A DNA stretch of 64,000 bases from Spirosoma oryzicola (GTDB taxonomy: Bacteria; Bacteroidota; Bacteroidia; Cytophagales; Spirosomataceae), in contig NZ_CP089538.1 in NCBI RefSeq assembly GCF_021233055.1, positions 5,348,501 through 5,412,500 of the forward strand. The letters are read 5' to 3'. Every line of letters begins with the position of its first letter. The stretch's first letter is position 1. Below are positions 28,296-36,349 of the stretch, in pieces. Position numbers and translations under genes: made by a program. The notes under the pieces are model-generated. The model was not told the DNA's origin, searched no databases, and worked only from the letters and a program-made list of their open reading frames with translations.

Positions 28296-28895
28296 ATGGA
28301 AAAAGCCCAGGTAAACGACAGTGAGTTGATTTCCCTGTATATCCGTGGTAATGAAAAAGCCTTTGCCAAATTAGTGCAACGGCACAAATCGAAGATTTAC
28401 ACAACTATTTACTTGATCGTCAAAGATCAGTACGTGGCTGAAGACTTAATGCAGGACACCTTTATCAAAGCGGTGGACACGCTCAAGTCGGGTAAATACA
28501 ACGAGGAGGGAAAATTTCTACCCTGGATTATCCGAATCGCTCACAACTTGGCAATTGACTATTTCCGAAAAGATAAACGCTACCCCAGTGTGGTGTTTGA
28601 AGACGGAAGCAGTGTGTTTAACACGCTTGAGTTTGCAGAAGATTCGGTAGAATCCTTGCAGATTCGCCAGGAAACACACGAGCATTTGCGCGAGCTGATT
28701 CAGCGATTGCCGGAACAACAGCGTCAGGTGCTCATCATGCGGCACTACGAGGAAATGAGTTTCCAGGAGATTGCCGATGCGACCGGCGTCAGCATCAACA
28801 CAGCTTTGGGACGTATGCGTTATGCGTTGATTAATCTGCGCAAACAACTGAGCAAACGTTCGCCGAGTTATGATAAAAACATTTACCCAAGATGA
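28296..28895 (+). CDS. ECF-type RNA polymerase sigma factor
   Basis: 199 residues, sigma-70 family group 4. Region 2 shows AFAKLVQRHKSKIYTTIY, the core-binding block YVAEDLMQDTFIKA and the -10 recognition part LPWIIRIAHNLAIDYFRK. Region 4 shows LPEQQRQVLIMRHYEEMSF and the helix-turn-helix EIADATGVSINTALGRM. No region 3, as expected. No classical FecR-type anti-sigma or STN-TonB transducer lies next to it; instead a small acidic protein overlaps its 3' end by 26 bases, so the pair is translationally coupled. Its target promoters are unknown. Confidence 0.94.
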   Translation: MEKAQVNDSELISLYIRGNEKAFAKLVQRHKSKIYTTIYLIVKDQYVAEDLMQDTFIKAVDTLKSGKYNEEGKFLPWIIRIAHNLAIDYFRKDKRYPSVVFEDGSSVFNTLEFAEDSVESLQIRQETHEHLRELIQRLPEQQRQVLIMRHYEEMSFQEIADATGVSINTALGRMRYALINLRKQLSKRSPSYDKNIYPR

Positions 28896-29121
28896 TGTGA
28901 TCCGGTATGTCTATGAGGAGACCTCGCCAGAGGAAAATCTGCTCATTGAAGACGCTATGATGTCTGAACCGGAGTTGATGACCTTCTTCTTAGAAGCACT
29001 GGAATTACGTGCTTTGATGAACAAGATTGAGCGGCAACCCCGCGAAAATACCGTTCAGTCCATTCTAAATTACTCTAAAAATTACCCCGCAAGCCCACCA
29101 GCCCGATTGCGCCATACGTAA
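28870..29121 (+). CDS. Small acidic protein coupled to the ECF sigma factor
   Basis: 83 residues beginning at ATG 28870 inside the sigma gene in another frame. The sequence is helical and acidic (YVYEETSPEENLLIEDAMMSEPELM), then LEALELRALMNKIERQPRENTV, and a short tail. It has no membrane helix, no CHCC zinc anti-sigma motif and no catalytic motif. The first part resembles the N-terminal helices of cytoplasmic anti-sigma or zinc-finger-like regulators that have lost their membrane part. A role as a soluble regulator of the adjacent sigma factor is inferred from coupling and context alone. Confidence 0.8.
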   Translation: MIKTFTQDDVIRYVYEETSPEENLLIEDAMMSEPELMTFFLEALELRALMNKIERQPRENTVQSILNYSKNYPASPPARLRHT

Positions 29122-29154
29122 CGAGCTTGTGGGTTTTGCTGTAGTCAGACATTG

Positions 29155-29202
29155 GCTAGTGACGATTGATAGGCTCATCCAGGGCCTGGGTTCGTCACTA
29201 GC
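29155..29202. repeat. Inverted repeat before nth
   Basis: GCTAGTGACGA (29155-29165) pairs perfectly with TCGTCACTAGC (29192-29202) around a 26-base loop, and the repeat ends 15 bases before the nth ATG. There is no T run, so it may be a leader structure or a weak terminator of the sigma operon. Confidence 0.5.
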
Positions 29203-29217
29203 TAGTGGCCTTATTGT

Positions 29218-29883
29218 ATGCAAAAGAAAGAACGCTTCCAGCGATTTCTCGATTATTTCACTCAGCATTATCCAGAGCCTAAAACAGAATTAAACTTCGG
29301 CAATCCATACGAGTTGCTGGTCGCGGTTATTTTGTCGGCTCAGTGTACAGATAAGCGGATCAACCAGGTTACACCTGCCCTGTTTGCTCGTTTTCCAGAA
29401 GCGGAATCATTGGCGGCAGCGTCGGTTGACGAAGTTTTTTCGTACATCCGTAGTGTGTCCTACCCGAACAACAAGGCCAAGCACCTCGTTGGAATGGCGA
29501 AGTTGCTGATGGAGCGCTTTGGCGGAGAAATTCCGGCGACGGTTGAAGAGTTACAGACGCTGCCGGGTGTAGGCCGGAAAACAGCACACGTCATCTTGTC
29601 GATTGTGTACAACGAACCCACGATGGCCGTTGATACGCACGTGTTTCGCGTTTCGCATCGGTTGGGACTCGCTCCATTGACCGCGACGACTCCGCTTGCC
29701 GTTGAGAAAGCACTGATGGCTCATATTCCGAAGCAGTACGTCCCCAAGGCTCACCACTGGCTTATCTTACACGGGAGGTACATTTGTCTGGCACGGACGC
29801 CCAAATGCCCGGCATGCGACCTACGCGATTTTTGCAAGTACTACGAAAAGCACCCCGAGTTAGGTCATTCAGGATTAAAATGA
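29218..29883 (+). CDS. nth: Endonuclease III (DNA glycosylase/AP lyase)
   Basis: Base-excision repair enzyme that removes oxidised pyrimidines and cuts the abasic strand; cytoplasmic. 221 residues, normal length. The helix-hairpin-helix LPGVGRKTA holds the catalytic lysine (K121), and the catalytic aspartate is in VDTHVFR (D139). The 4Fe-4S cluster ligands follow the exact C-x6-C-x2-C-x5-C spacing (C190, C197, C200, C206). ATG 29218 is the only good start. Its stop codon lies inside the left arm of an inverted repeat shared with the convergent ndk gene. Confidence 0.97.
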   Translation: MQKKERFQRFLDYFTQHYPEPKTELNFGNPYELLVAVILSAQCTDKRINQVTPALFARFPEAESLAAASVDEVFSYIRSVSYPNNKAKHLVGMAKLLMERFGGEIPATVEELQTLPGVGRKTAHVILSIVYNEPTMAVDTHVFRVSHRLGLAPLTATTPLAVEKALMAHIPKQYVPKAHHWLILHGRYICLARTPKCPACDLRDFCKYYEKHPELGHSGLK

Positions 29884-29949
29884 TTGGCAGGATTTATCAC
29901 AGAGGAGCCTCAAAGAAGCGAGCTCAAATCAGCAAAATCATTTTAATCC
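29872..29949. repeat. REP-like inverted repeat between nth and ndk
   Basis: GGATTAAAATGATT (29872-29885) and AATCATTTTAATCC (29936-29949) are perfect 14-bp inverted arms 50 bases apart. CAGGATT occurs twice on the left side (29870-29876 region and 29888-29894). The left arm includes the nth stop codon. Its look, and the purine-rich AGAGGAGCCTCAAAGAAGCG centre, suggest a dispersed repeat family, not a simple terminator. Confidence 0.5.
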
Positions 29950-29967
29950 CGAAAATTCTGGTTCAGA

Positions 29968-30387
29968 CTAGTACCGGTCAGTTGTCGCAAAAAAGAAGCT
30001 GGCTTCAATCTCCGCGTTCTCATCCGAATCGGAACCGTGCACAGCGTTCTCCTGCATCGATTTCGCGTACAGCTTACGAATGGTACCTTCTTCGGCCTGC
30101 GCTGGATTTGTAGCGCCGATCAGCTTCCGAAAATCAGCAACCGCATTTTCTTTTTCCAGAATCATAGGCACAATGGCTCCTGACGACATGTACGTACGCA
30201 GATCGTTGTAAAATGGCCGCTCGCGATGCACGGCGTAAAATTGCCCCGCCCGCTCCGGCGTTAGCTGCGTTTTCTTGATTGCAACGATACGGAAACCCGC
30301 TTCTTCAATCAGTTTGATAATTGCTCCGGTATGACCGCCTTCCACTGCGTCGGGCTTGATCATGGTGAACGTTAGATTCGTAGCCAT
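29968..30387 (-). CDS. ndk: Nucleoside diphosphate kinase
   Basis: Exchanges the gamma phosphate between nucleoside triphosphates and diphosphates; cytoplasmic. 139 residues, the standard bacterial size. The start [10 protein letters not shown], the helix RERPFYNDL, the substrate-contact motif [14 protein letters not shown] and the active-site segment NAVHGSDS with phospho-accepting His117 are all present. A clean TACCTTTG -7 box lies 29 bases upstream (30424-30417). Confidence 0.97.
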   Translation of the reverse strand: MATNLTFTMIKPDAVEGGHTGAIIKLIEEAGFRIVAIKKTQLTPERAGQFYAVHRERPFYNDLRTYMSSGAIVPMILEKENAVADFRKLIGATNPAQAEEGTIRKLYAKSMQENAVHGSDSDENAEIEASFFFATTDRY

Positions 30388-30416
30388 TAGGGGATTTATC
30401 CAATGTTAGTTAGGCG

Positions 30417-30424
30417 CAAAGGTA
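30417..30424 (-). promoter_or_regulatory. -7 box of ndk
   Basis: TACCTTTG on the minus strand matches the Bacteroidota TAnnTTTG -7 consensus exactly and ends 29 bases before the ndk ATG. No TTTG -33 element is seen at the expected distance. Confidence 0.45.
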
Positions 30425-30482
30425 AACACTTTACCTGAAATGCCACGTCGACGGATTAGCCCGCTGATATCCAAATTATTCG

Positions 30483-30490
30483 TACTTTTG
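30483..30490 (+). promoter_or_regulatory. -7 box of the DHH phosphoesterase gene
   Basis: TACTTTTG matches TAnnTTTG exactly and ends 30 bases before ATG 30521. This also argues for 30521 as the true start and against the upstream frame extension from 30440. No -33 TTTG is evident. Confidence 0.45.
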
Positions 30491-30520
30491 GGTTTCGATT
30501 GCAGCTTCGGCTGTTTGTTT

Positions 30521-31537
30521 ATGCAAGATATTGAAGCAATTGGCGCGGTTATCGCAGAGCCGCAAACCGTGCTGATTACAACGCACCAGAATCCCGATGC
30601 CGACGCAATGGGATCATCGCTGGGGCTGGCAGGTTACCTTCGCAAAAAAGGCCACCGTGTGACGGTCGTAACGCCTACCGATTACGGGCAAAATCTCTAC
30701 TGGCTATCCGGCAATGAGGAGGTGATCGCTTTCGACGAGAAAGTACGGGTTACCGTAAACCAGTTGTTCGATGAGGCCGACGTAATTTTTTGCCTGGATT
30801 TTTCGAGCTTAGATCGCATTCGCGACTTAGCACCGCTGGTACGTCAGTCCCGCGCCCGTAAAGTTTTGATCGACCATCACCTGGAACCGGAGTCATTCGC
30901 AGAACTGGCTTTGTGGGACCCAACTGCTGCGGCAACCGCTGAACTCGTTTTTCGGCTTATCGTCGCGCTAGGCGATAAAGCATTGATCGACGTTCCTATT
31001 GCGGAGTGCTTGTACTCCGGGCTTATGACCGACACCGGTTCGTTTCGCCACTCGAATACAACGGGCGATGTTCATCGTATGGCTGCCGAACTGGTCGACC
31101 TTAAGATTGACGTTAGCAGCATTCACCGGCGCATCTTTGATAACGTATCAATCGATAAGTTTCGGTTGCTCGGCTACGTGCTGAACGAAAAGCTGAACGT
31201 ACTTCCCGAATACCGGTTCGCTTACATCACCTTGACGGATGCAGAGTTGAAACAGTACCGATCCAAAACGGGAGACACCGAAGGGATGGTTAACTACGCC
31301 CTGTCGGTTGAAGGAGTTGTGATGGCCGCTATCTTGATTGACCGCGTTGACGAGATCCGCATTTCATTCCGCTCCATCGGCGACTTTTCGGTTCGGGAGT
31401 TGTCAAACAAGCATTTTAACGGCGGTGGCCATCGCAATGCAGCGGGTGGCCGCTCGAAGTTATCCCTGGCTGAAACCGAGCAAAAGTTGCTGGCCATTCT
31501 TCCTGAGTACAAAGAGCTACTGTTTAAAACAGTCTGA
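30521..31537 (+). CDS. DHH phosphoesterase (NrnA-like nanoRNase/pAp phosphatase)
   Basis: About 338 residues from ATG 30521 (MQDIEAIG). The DHH superfamily motifs occur in order: NPDADAMGSS, FCLDFSSLDR, the signature IDHHLEP, then TDTGSFRHSN. The C-terminal DHHA1 domain carries GGGHRNAAGG. Members of this type degrade 2-5 base RNA fragments and/or dephosphorylate 3'-phosphoadenosine 5'-phosphate, finishing RNA turnover started by enzymes such as RNase R. The extra 27 codons in front of the chosen start look non-coding and contain the promoter box. An FKBP lipoprotein gene follows after 79 bases. Confidence 0.9.
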   Translation: MQDIEAIGAVIAEPQTVLITTHQNPDADAMGSSLGLAGYLRKKGHRVTVVTPTDYGQNLYWLSGNEEVIAFDEKVRVTVNQLFDEADVIFCLDFSSLDRIRDLAPLVRQSRARKVLIDHHLEPESFAELALWDPTAAATAELVFRLIVALGDKALIDVPIAECLYSGLMTDTGSFRHSNTTGDVHRMAAELVDLKIDVSSIHRRIFDNVSIDKFRLLGYVLNEKLNVLPEYRFAYITLTDAELKQYRSKTGDTEGMVNYALSVEGVVMAAILIDRVDEIRISFRSIGDFSVRELSNKHFNGGGHRNAAGGRSKLSLAETEQKLLAILPEYKELLFKTV

Positions 31538-31616
31538 TGGTAGTCGCTTACTTGAGATCATATTATTCATTCAATCACCGGTACCATAGATAATTACAAT
31601 AAAACAACAATAAAAC

Positions 31617-32540
31617 ATGTCTCTTAAAAATTTCGGGAAAGCCGCCCTGATTGTCGCTGTGGTAGCGGCCTGCGGTAAAAACCGCGTTCAGGTAACGGAC
31701 AACGGCCTGAAGTACCAAATTCATGAGCAGGCTGACAGCCCACGCAAGGGTAAAGTCGGTGACATTCTTACGCTTCACCTGACGCTGCTCAACAACAAAG
31801 ATTCTATTCTCCGCGATACTCATAAAGAAGGTGCTCCCTTCCAAATGCTGTTGCAGGTTCCTCCATTCAAAGGAAGCTACGAAGAAGGATTGACCATGCT
31901 TGGCAAAGGCGATAGCGCAACGTTCTACGTAAGCGCCGATTCGCTATTTACGCGGGCCATGCAACCACTTCCTCCAGGCGTTCAGAAAGGTACAGATATC
32001 GGTATCGCAGTAAAGGTGATCAATGTTCAGTCGGAAGACGAATACAAAAAAACGCAGGCGGCTGATTTCGAAAAGCAAAAAGGAATCGATGCTAAAATTA
32101 TCGAAAACTACGTAGCGAAGAACGGTTTGGCCGGTAAAGTACAGAAAACTGAGTCGGGCGTTTACTACGTAATTACGCAGCCGGGCAGCGGCCCTGCGCC
32201 TTCGCGTGGTGACCTTGTTCAGGTACATTACACAGGTAAATTATTGGACGGAAAAGTATTCGATAGCTCGAAGACAAATCCACAGTCGGGTGGCAAACCC
32301 GTTCAGTTCCCAGTCGGTGTTGGTCAGGTAATTCCAGGTTGGGAAGAAGGCGTTATGAAAATGCACAAGGGCGAAAAAGCAACGCTTATTATTCCTTCGA
32401 CGCTGGCTTACGGTCCACGCGGAAACCAGGGTATTCCACCTAATTCTGTCCTGCTGTTCGATATTGATCTGATCGATATTCAGAAAGGACAGGCGGGTCA
32501 GCCTGGCATGCCACAAGGTATGCCGCAGCCCGGTCGTTAA
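31617..32540 (+). CDS. FKBP-type peptidyl-prolyl isomerase lipoprotein, two domains
   Basis: 307 residues. A short lipoprotein signal ends in VAAC (C19). The first FKBP-like domain (residues about 45-135: VGDILTLHLTLL, LGKGDSATFYV) lacks several active-site aromatics and is probably structural. The second (about 195-290) is a complete FKBP (VQVHYTGKLLDGKVFDSS, VIPGWEEGVMKMHKGEK, AYGPRG). A Gly/Pro/Gln/Met tail closes the protein. It would act as a periplasmic folding catalyst attached to a membrane, beside the PpiD-like protein encoded nearby. The intrinsic terminator follows 28 bases after the stop. Confidence 0.92.
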   Translation: MSLKNFGKAALIVAVVAACGKNRVQVTDNGLKYQIHEQADSPRKGKVGDILTLHLTLLNNKDSILRDTHKEGAPFQMLLQVPPFKGSYEEGLTMLGKGDSATFYVSADSLFTRAMQPLPPGVQKGTDIGIAVKVINVQSEDEYKKTQAADFEKQKGIDAKIIENYVAKNGLAGKVQKTESGVYYVITQPGSGPAPSRGDLVQVHYTGKLLDGKVFDSSKTNPQSGGKPVQFPVGVGQVIPGWEEGVMKMHKGEKATLIIPSTLAYGPRGNQGIPPNSVLLFDIDLIDIQKGQAGQPGMPQGMPQPGR

Positions 32541-32568
32541 TCGACGCTCTTATTGTTCGTTTCTTTCG

Positions 32569-32608
32569 AAAGCCGTTCGTAGTTTTACCACGAACGGCTT
32601 TTCTTTTG
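32569..32608 (+). terminator. Terminator after the FKBP gene, next to the rdgB start
   Basis: AAAGCCGTTCGT (32569-32580) pairs perfectly with ACGAACGGCTTT (32590-32601), followed by TTCTTTTG. The hairpin ends 8 bases before the rdgB ATG. The T-rich tail contains TTCTTTTG (32601-32608), one base from the TAnnTTTG consensus, so terminator tail and rdgB promoter may be the same bases. Confidence 0.8.
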
Positions 32609-32609
32609 T

Positions 32610-33191
32610 ATGGAACTCTGCTTTGCCACGAACAATCAACACAAATTAGACGAGGTGTCATCCAAGCTGGGTGACACTTTCCAGCTCAAAACACTAAAGA
32701 ATATTGGCTGCCTGGACGAGCTACCGGAAACCACGGGCACCATTCCCGGCAATTCGCGTCAGAAAGCCGATTATGTCTGGACGCATTTTGGTGTGTCCTG
32801 CTTTGCCGACGATTCGGGATTGGAAGTCGAATCCCTGAATGGCGAGCCCGGCGTTGATAGCGCTTTTTACTCGGGGAGCCGCAACGCAGAGAACAACATC
32901 GAGAAGTTATTGACTAATCTGGCGGGACAATCAAACAGAAAAGCCCGTTTCATTACGGTCTTTACGCTGGTGCTCCACGGGGTCGAACACCAATTTGAAG
33001 GAACTATAGAAGGTCAGATTGTAGAGGAGCCACGCGGTACGGGTGGATTTGGTTACGACCCGGTATTTCAGCCGGATGGCTACGACCGTACATTTGCTCA
33101 GATGAGTCTGGAAGAAAAGAATGCGATAAGCCACCGGTCGCGGGCGCTTGCCAAGATGATCGATTACCTGAAAGACCAGGTGTTTTCCTGA
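32610..33191 (+). CDS. rdgB: XTP/dITP diphosphatase (RdgB/HAM1)
   Basis: Removes non-canonical purine nucleoside triphosphates (dITP, XTP) to keep them out of DNA and RNA; cytoplasmic. 193 residues. Family blocks are FATNNQHKLDEV, the metal-binding ADDSGLEVE, GEPGVDSAFYSG (usually PGVYSARYAG, so Y-to-D and R-to-F changes in this loop), GFGYDPVF and SHRSRAL near the end. The loop changes do not touch the metal ligands. The ATG lies one base after a promoter-like sequence and eight after a terminator, which suggests a leaderless transcript. Confidence 0.95.
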   Translation: MELCFATNNQHKLDEVSSKLGDTFQLKTLKNIGCLDELPETTGTIPGNSRQKADYVWTHFGVSCFADDSGLEVESLNGEPGVDSAFYSGSRNAENNIEKLLTNLAGQSNRKARFITVFTLVLHGVEHQFEGTIEGQIVEEPRGTGGFGYDPVFQPDGYDRTFAQMSLEEKNAISHRSRALAKMIDYLKDQVFS

Positions 33192-33217
33192 TCCTATATT
33201 GACCAGGTTGATAAATA

Positions 33218-33251
33218 AAAAACCCCCGCAGATCGATCTGCGGGGGTTTTT
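33218..33251. terminator. 34-base perfect palindrome, bidirectional terminator
   Basis: AAAAACCCCCGCAGATC and its exact complement (17-bp arms, no spacer) centred at 33234/33235. It separates the convergent rdgB (stop 33191) and PpiD-like (stop 33270) genes, with T runs on both outer sides. Confidence 0.92.
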
Positions 33252-33269
33252 GTCACTATTTATGCGCTA

Positions 33270-35384
33270 CTAATAAAACTTAGCCCGGCGATCTTCTACT
33301 TTCGCAGCCTCTTTGATAGCTTCGTTAATGTAGAATCCAGTGCGCGATGCGTTGTTCTGCTGAATCTGTGTTTTATACAGAGCGTAATCCGCAACGGCTG
33401 GAGCAGGTGTCACATTTGTCGTTTCGACGATCAGCACGCCAGCGTCGCCCGCGAACGGTTTCGAACGCTTGCCAGGCTTGAGGCCAAACGCTTTACCCAA
33501 AGCGACAGGATCAACACCGGCGCTACGAAGGAAACCCGTTGCCAGATTTACATCTTCTACATTCTCAACCAGCGCGCCAGCACCGTATTTCTGAGCAATC
33601 GCTTCCAACGTGCCGCTGGCATTACCAAGCTTGCTGATGATCTGCTCACCTTTCAGCTCGTTCCGCACTTTTGCGGTTAGTTCAGCACGGTAATCGTCAA
33701 CCTTTACGTCATCTTTATTCGTCTTGTTCGTCAGCACAGCAATAACGTACTGATCACCAATCTCGAATGGTTCCGATACCGAATTAACATCCGTTTTGTC
33801 GTCAAACGCCCAGCGAACAACCGAACGGGCATCAGCCAGCGCGTTAATGTTGCTGGCGTTTTCGGGAATCCGATCAGCCGTTGCGACAACAATTGACTTA
33901 TCTTCTTTTACTTTGGCGTCAAATGCTTCTTTCGTTCTTACGTCAGAAGCGAACTGATCCGCTTTGCGCAGCGCTTCGTCACGCGTTGTCTGGCTAGGTG
34001 TGATTGATTTACCAATAGCCGCAACCCGGTAAAGTACGTTCGTTTTAGGCTGTGTCACCTTAATGATGTGATAGCCAAAATCCGTTTCAACGATGCGTGG
34101 GATCAACCCTGCTGACGTAGCTCCAAAAATAGCCGACTCAAAAGGCTTCACCATCTGACCGTTATTTTTGAAGTAGCCAAGGTCACCACCGTTTTGCGCC
34201 GAACCATCGGCACTGTTGGTTTGCGCTAATGCTTCGAAGCTAGCACCACCCTGAATCTGTTGCAAAATGCCTTCTGCCCGGCGACGAGCATCTGCTTTTG
34301 CCGAATCCGTCTGCGCCGTCGGGCGAATCAGGATATGGCTAGCACGTGCGGTAAAGCTGGTATCTTTTTTCGTACCACCATACTTGTAGATAAAGTACGT
34401 GTTGCCTTCCCGGAATGGACCGTAGATACCACCCGGTGAGAATGTTGGGATCGACGCCCGCAACTGTTCCGGCATTTCACCCGCTGTTAGGTACAAGGGC
34501 ACCCGCACATCGCTGTTTTGCTGGGCAAACGTTGAGTCGTTCGTAGCCGCACCAAGTCCCCGTGCCAGCGACTTAATCTGGTTGTAAAGCGTTGCGCTGT
34601 CTTCTTTTGACGGAGCAACCGAGAAAGTTACGTACTGAATCGACCGTGTATTAGCACCCGGAAACTCGTCCTTGTGTTTGTTGAGGTAATCCTGCAACTG
34701 CGAATCCGTTACTTTTACCGTCGTATCGTTAATGGTATAGTACGGAACGAACAGGAATTTAAGATCAGCTTTTGAGTTTTGAGCCTGGTATTCTTTCTGC
34801 GCTTCGGCTGTTGTAGCGAATACCGACAGGCGCATCAGTCCTTCGTATTTTTCGCGTAACCGATCCGAACTCAGGTTTTGCTCAAAGTTGGCCCAGGCTG
34901 CCTGCTGTTGCGGAGGCAAATTCTTTAAGCCTTTGAGGTAGTTGATAATCGTACTCTTGTCGAATACGCCCGTCTGTGGGTTCGTAAAGGCTTGCCGAAC
35001 GGCTGGGCTGATGTTGTTACCCTGTACCATGTCGACCAGTTCTTCCGGCGACACTTTCAGACCAAGTTTGTCGAACTCTTTCTGGTAAGCAATCTCGAAC
35101 AACAGCTGATTCCAGGCTTGTTCACGGAGCTGTACAAGATCCTGTTCAGCCGGAGCGCGTCCTGTTTGTTGCTCAAACTGAGCCCGAAGCTCGTCTACTT
35201 TGGCATTGAATTCTGGGTAATCAATGGATTGGCCAGCAATTTCGCCGACCTCCTGTTGGTTTCCGCCGAACAGCAAACTACGGCCTCCGAGCAAATCCCC
35301 CCCCACAATGAACAGAATCAAGCTGACGGCGATAACACCTACGGCCAGTCCTGAACGTTCTCTGATCTTGTTAATGACAGACAT
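33270..35384 (-). CDS. PpiD/SurA-like membrane-anchored peptidyl-prolyl isomerase
   Basis: 704 residues. One N-terminal membrane helix (LAVGVIAVSLILFIVGG, residues 13-29) places the rest in the periplasm. A SurA-like N-terminal chaperone region (EFNAKVDELRAQFEQQTG, EQAWNQLLFEIAYQKEF) is followed by a parvulin-type rotamase domain around residues 345-445 (ASHILI, GGDLGYF, FGYHIIKV) and a second helical/parvulin-like segment. The layout matches PpiD, which helps outer-membrane proteins fold as they leave the Sec machinery. It could serve the many barrel proteins encoded here. The single-gene unit ends in the 33218-33251 palindrome. Confidence 0.9.
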   Translation of the reverse strand: MSVINKIRERSGLAVGVIAVSLILFIVGGDLLGGRSLLFGGNQQEVGEIAGQSIDYPEFNAKVDELRAQFEQQTGRAPAEQDLVQLREQAWNQLLFEIAYQKEFDKLGLKVSPEELVDMVQGNNISPAVRQAFTNPQTGVFDKSTIINYLKGLKNLPPQQQAAWANFEQNLSSDRLREKYEGLMRLSVFATTAEAQKEYQAQNSKADLKFLFVPYYTINDTTVKVTDSQLQDYLNKHKDEFPGANTRSIQYVTFSVAPSKEDSATLYNQIKSLARGLGAATNDSTFAQQNSDVRVPLYLTAGEMPEQLRASIPTFSPGGIYGPFREGNTYFIYKYGGTKKDTSFTARASHILIRPTAQTDSAKADARRRAEGILQQIQGGASFEALAQTNSADGSAQNGGDLGYFKNNGQMVKPFESAIFGATSAGLIPRIVETDFGYHIIKVTQPKTNVLYRVAAIGKSITPSQTTRDEALRKADQFASDVRTKEAFDAKVKEDKSIVVATADRIPENASNINALADARSVVRWAFDDKTDVNSVSEPFEIGDQYVIAVLTNKTNKDDVKVDDYRAELTAKVRNELKGEQIISKLGNASGTLEAIAQKYGAGALVENVEDVNLATGFLRSAGVDPVALGKAFGLKPGKRSKPFAGDAGVLIVETTNVTPAPAVADYALYKTQIQQNNASRTGFYINEAIKEAAKVEDRRAKFY

Positions 35385-35454
35385 TTCGCGTTATACATAC
35401 AATTTAGCCCGCAAAATAACAATTTTCCCCGTTGGAATACAAGCAGATTAACAG

Positions 35455-36180
35455 TTAGATAGCACAGATTATACGTTGAATGTCTGTAAATAGCGTACCT
35501 TCTGCCTTGAATACGGAAAAACGAGCGAATAATTCCTCGCTATACCACTGGCGCTGTCGGGTTCGCTGTACAACTTCCCGATGCCCCGCTTCCCGATACG
35601 CGTATTGATCGACAGCTTTCGCCGTTCGCCATACGCTAATTGTACATTGTTGTACAAGGGGTACTTCGCCGACGCCAATACCAAACAGCAAATTTTCCGA
35701 ATGAGCCTGTAAGCGCTGACGAGCCTGAGGTACATGACGCCAGAAATCCGGCAAAGCACGATAGCGAATGGTCGCTCTGGTCAACACCGCTACGGGTGTC
35801 GCATCGGAAGCGACTGGTTGCGTCGATTTGACGAACGGGCTTTGACCATCCCAGTGCCCGTGCGCCCGCTGCGTACGAAGATAGAGCGTACCGGTTTGAT
35901 CAGTACCCTCCTGCAAATGCCGGTAAGTAGCTGACTGTAAAAAAGCATCGGCGTGAGCGTCGCTTTTCCAGACAGCTAGAAAAACGTATTGGGAGAAATC
36001 CGGAACAAGACCAAAATTTTTACCGCTACCCATAAGCTTGCAGAACACCATTCCTTCTTCCTCAAACGGTTTCATGAGAGACCGTCCCATATTGGCAAAC
36101 GCCTGAAACCGAGTGTACGATTCGTAATGAAACACGGTCACTGTCGTGACGGGTAATGAATCAGGATCACTTAGTCCCAT
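35455..36180 (-). CDS. CrtA-like (spheroidene monooxygenase family) protein
   Basis: 241 residues, cytoplasmic. Two related halves of a dimeric ferredoxin-like fold are visible: VTVFHYESYTRFQAFANMG with GLVPDFSQYVFLAVW, and VLTRATIRYRALPDFW with QCTISVWRTAKAVDQYAYR. The blocks AHGHWDGQSPF, LTRATIR, GIGVGEVPLVQQ and WYSEELFARF recall spheroidene monooxygenase (CrtA), a heme-binding carotenoid 2-oxygenase. No other carotenoid gene is in the window, so activity on carotenoids is uncertain and the protein may be a related heme-type monooxygenase. It stands alone, downstream of nothing obvious on its strand. Confidence 0.72.
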   Translation of the reverse strand: MGLSDPDSLPVTTVTVFHYESYTRFQAFANMGRSLMKPFEEEGMVFCKLMGSGKNFGLVPDFSQYVFLAVWKSDAHADAFLQSATYRHLQEGTDQTGTLYLRTQRAHGHWDGQSPFVKSTQPVASDATPVAVLTRATIRYRALPDFWRHVPQARQRLQAHSENLLFGIGVGEVPLVQQCTISVWRTAKAVDQYAYREAGHREVVQRTRQRQWYSEELFARFSVFKAEGTLFTDIQRIICAI

Positions 36181-36287
36181 CTGTATCGCTTTAGGTTTTT
36201 ATAAACAGATCTACATTTTTTTGTAAGCACGCATTGATCAATTGTCAGGACATCCATTTTTGTAGAAAGTTCGCCACACCATTCCAC

Positions 36288-36320
36288 AAAAAACCGTCGA
36301 TCACAAATTGTGATCGACGG
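36288..36320 (-). terminator. Intrinsic terminator of the helical lipoprotein gene
   Basis: CCGTCGATCACAA (36294-36306) pairs with TTGTGATCGACGG (36308-36320) with a single central base. Read on the minus strand it runs into TTTTTT. It lies 30 bases past the stop codon at 36350. Confidence 0.9.
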
Positions 36321-36349
36321 CCTTAGGATATACAATTTGATAGTTTTGA

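Noticed and set aside
29155..29202. tRNA- or small-RNA-like fold before nth
   Set aside because: Only one 11-bp stem, no cloverleaf arms, no T loop sequence and no CCA end.
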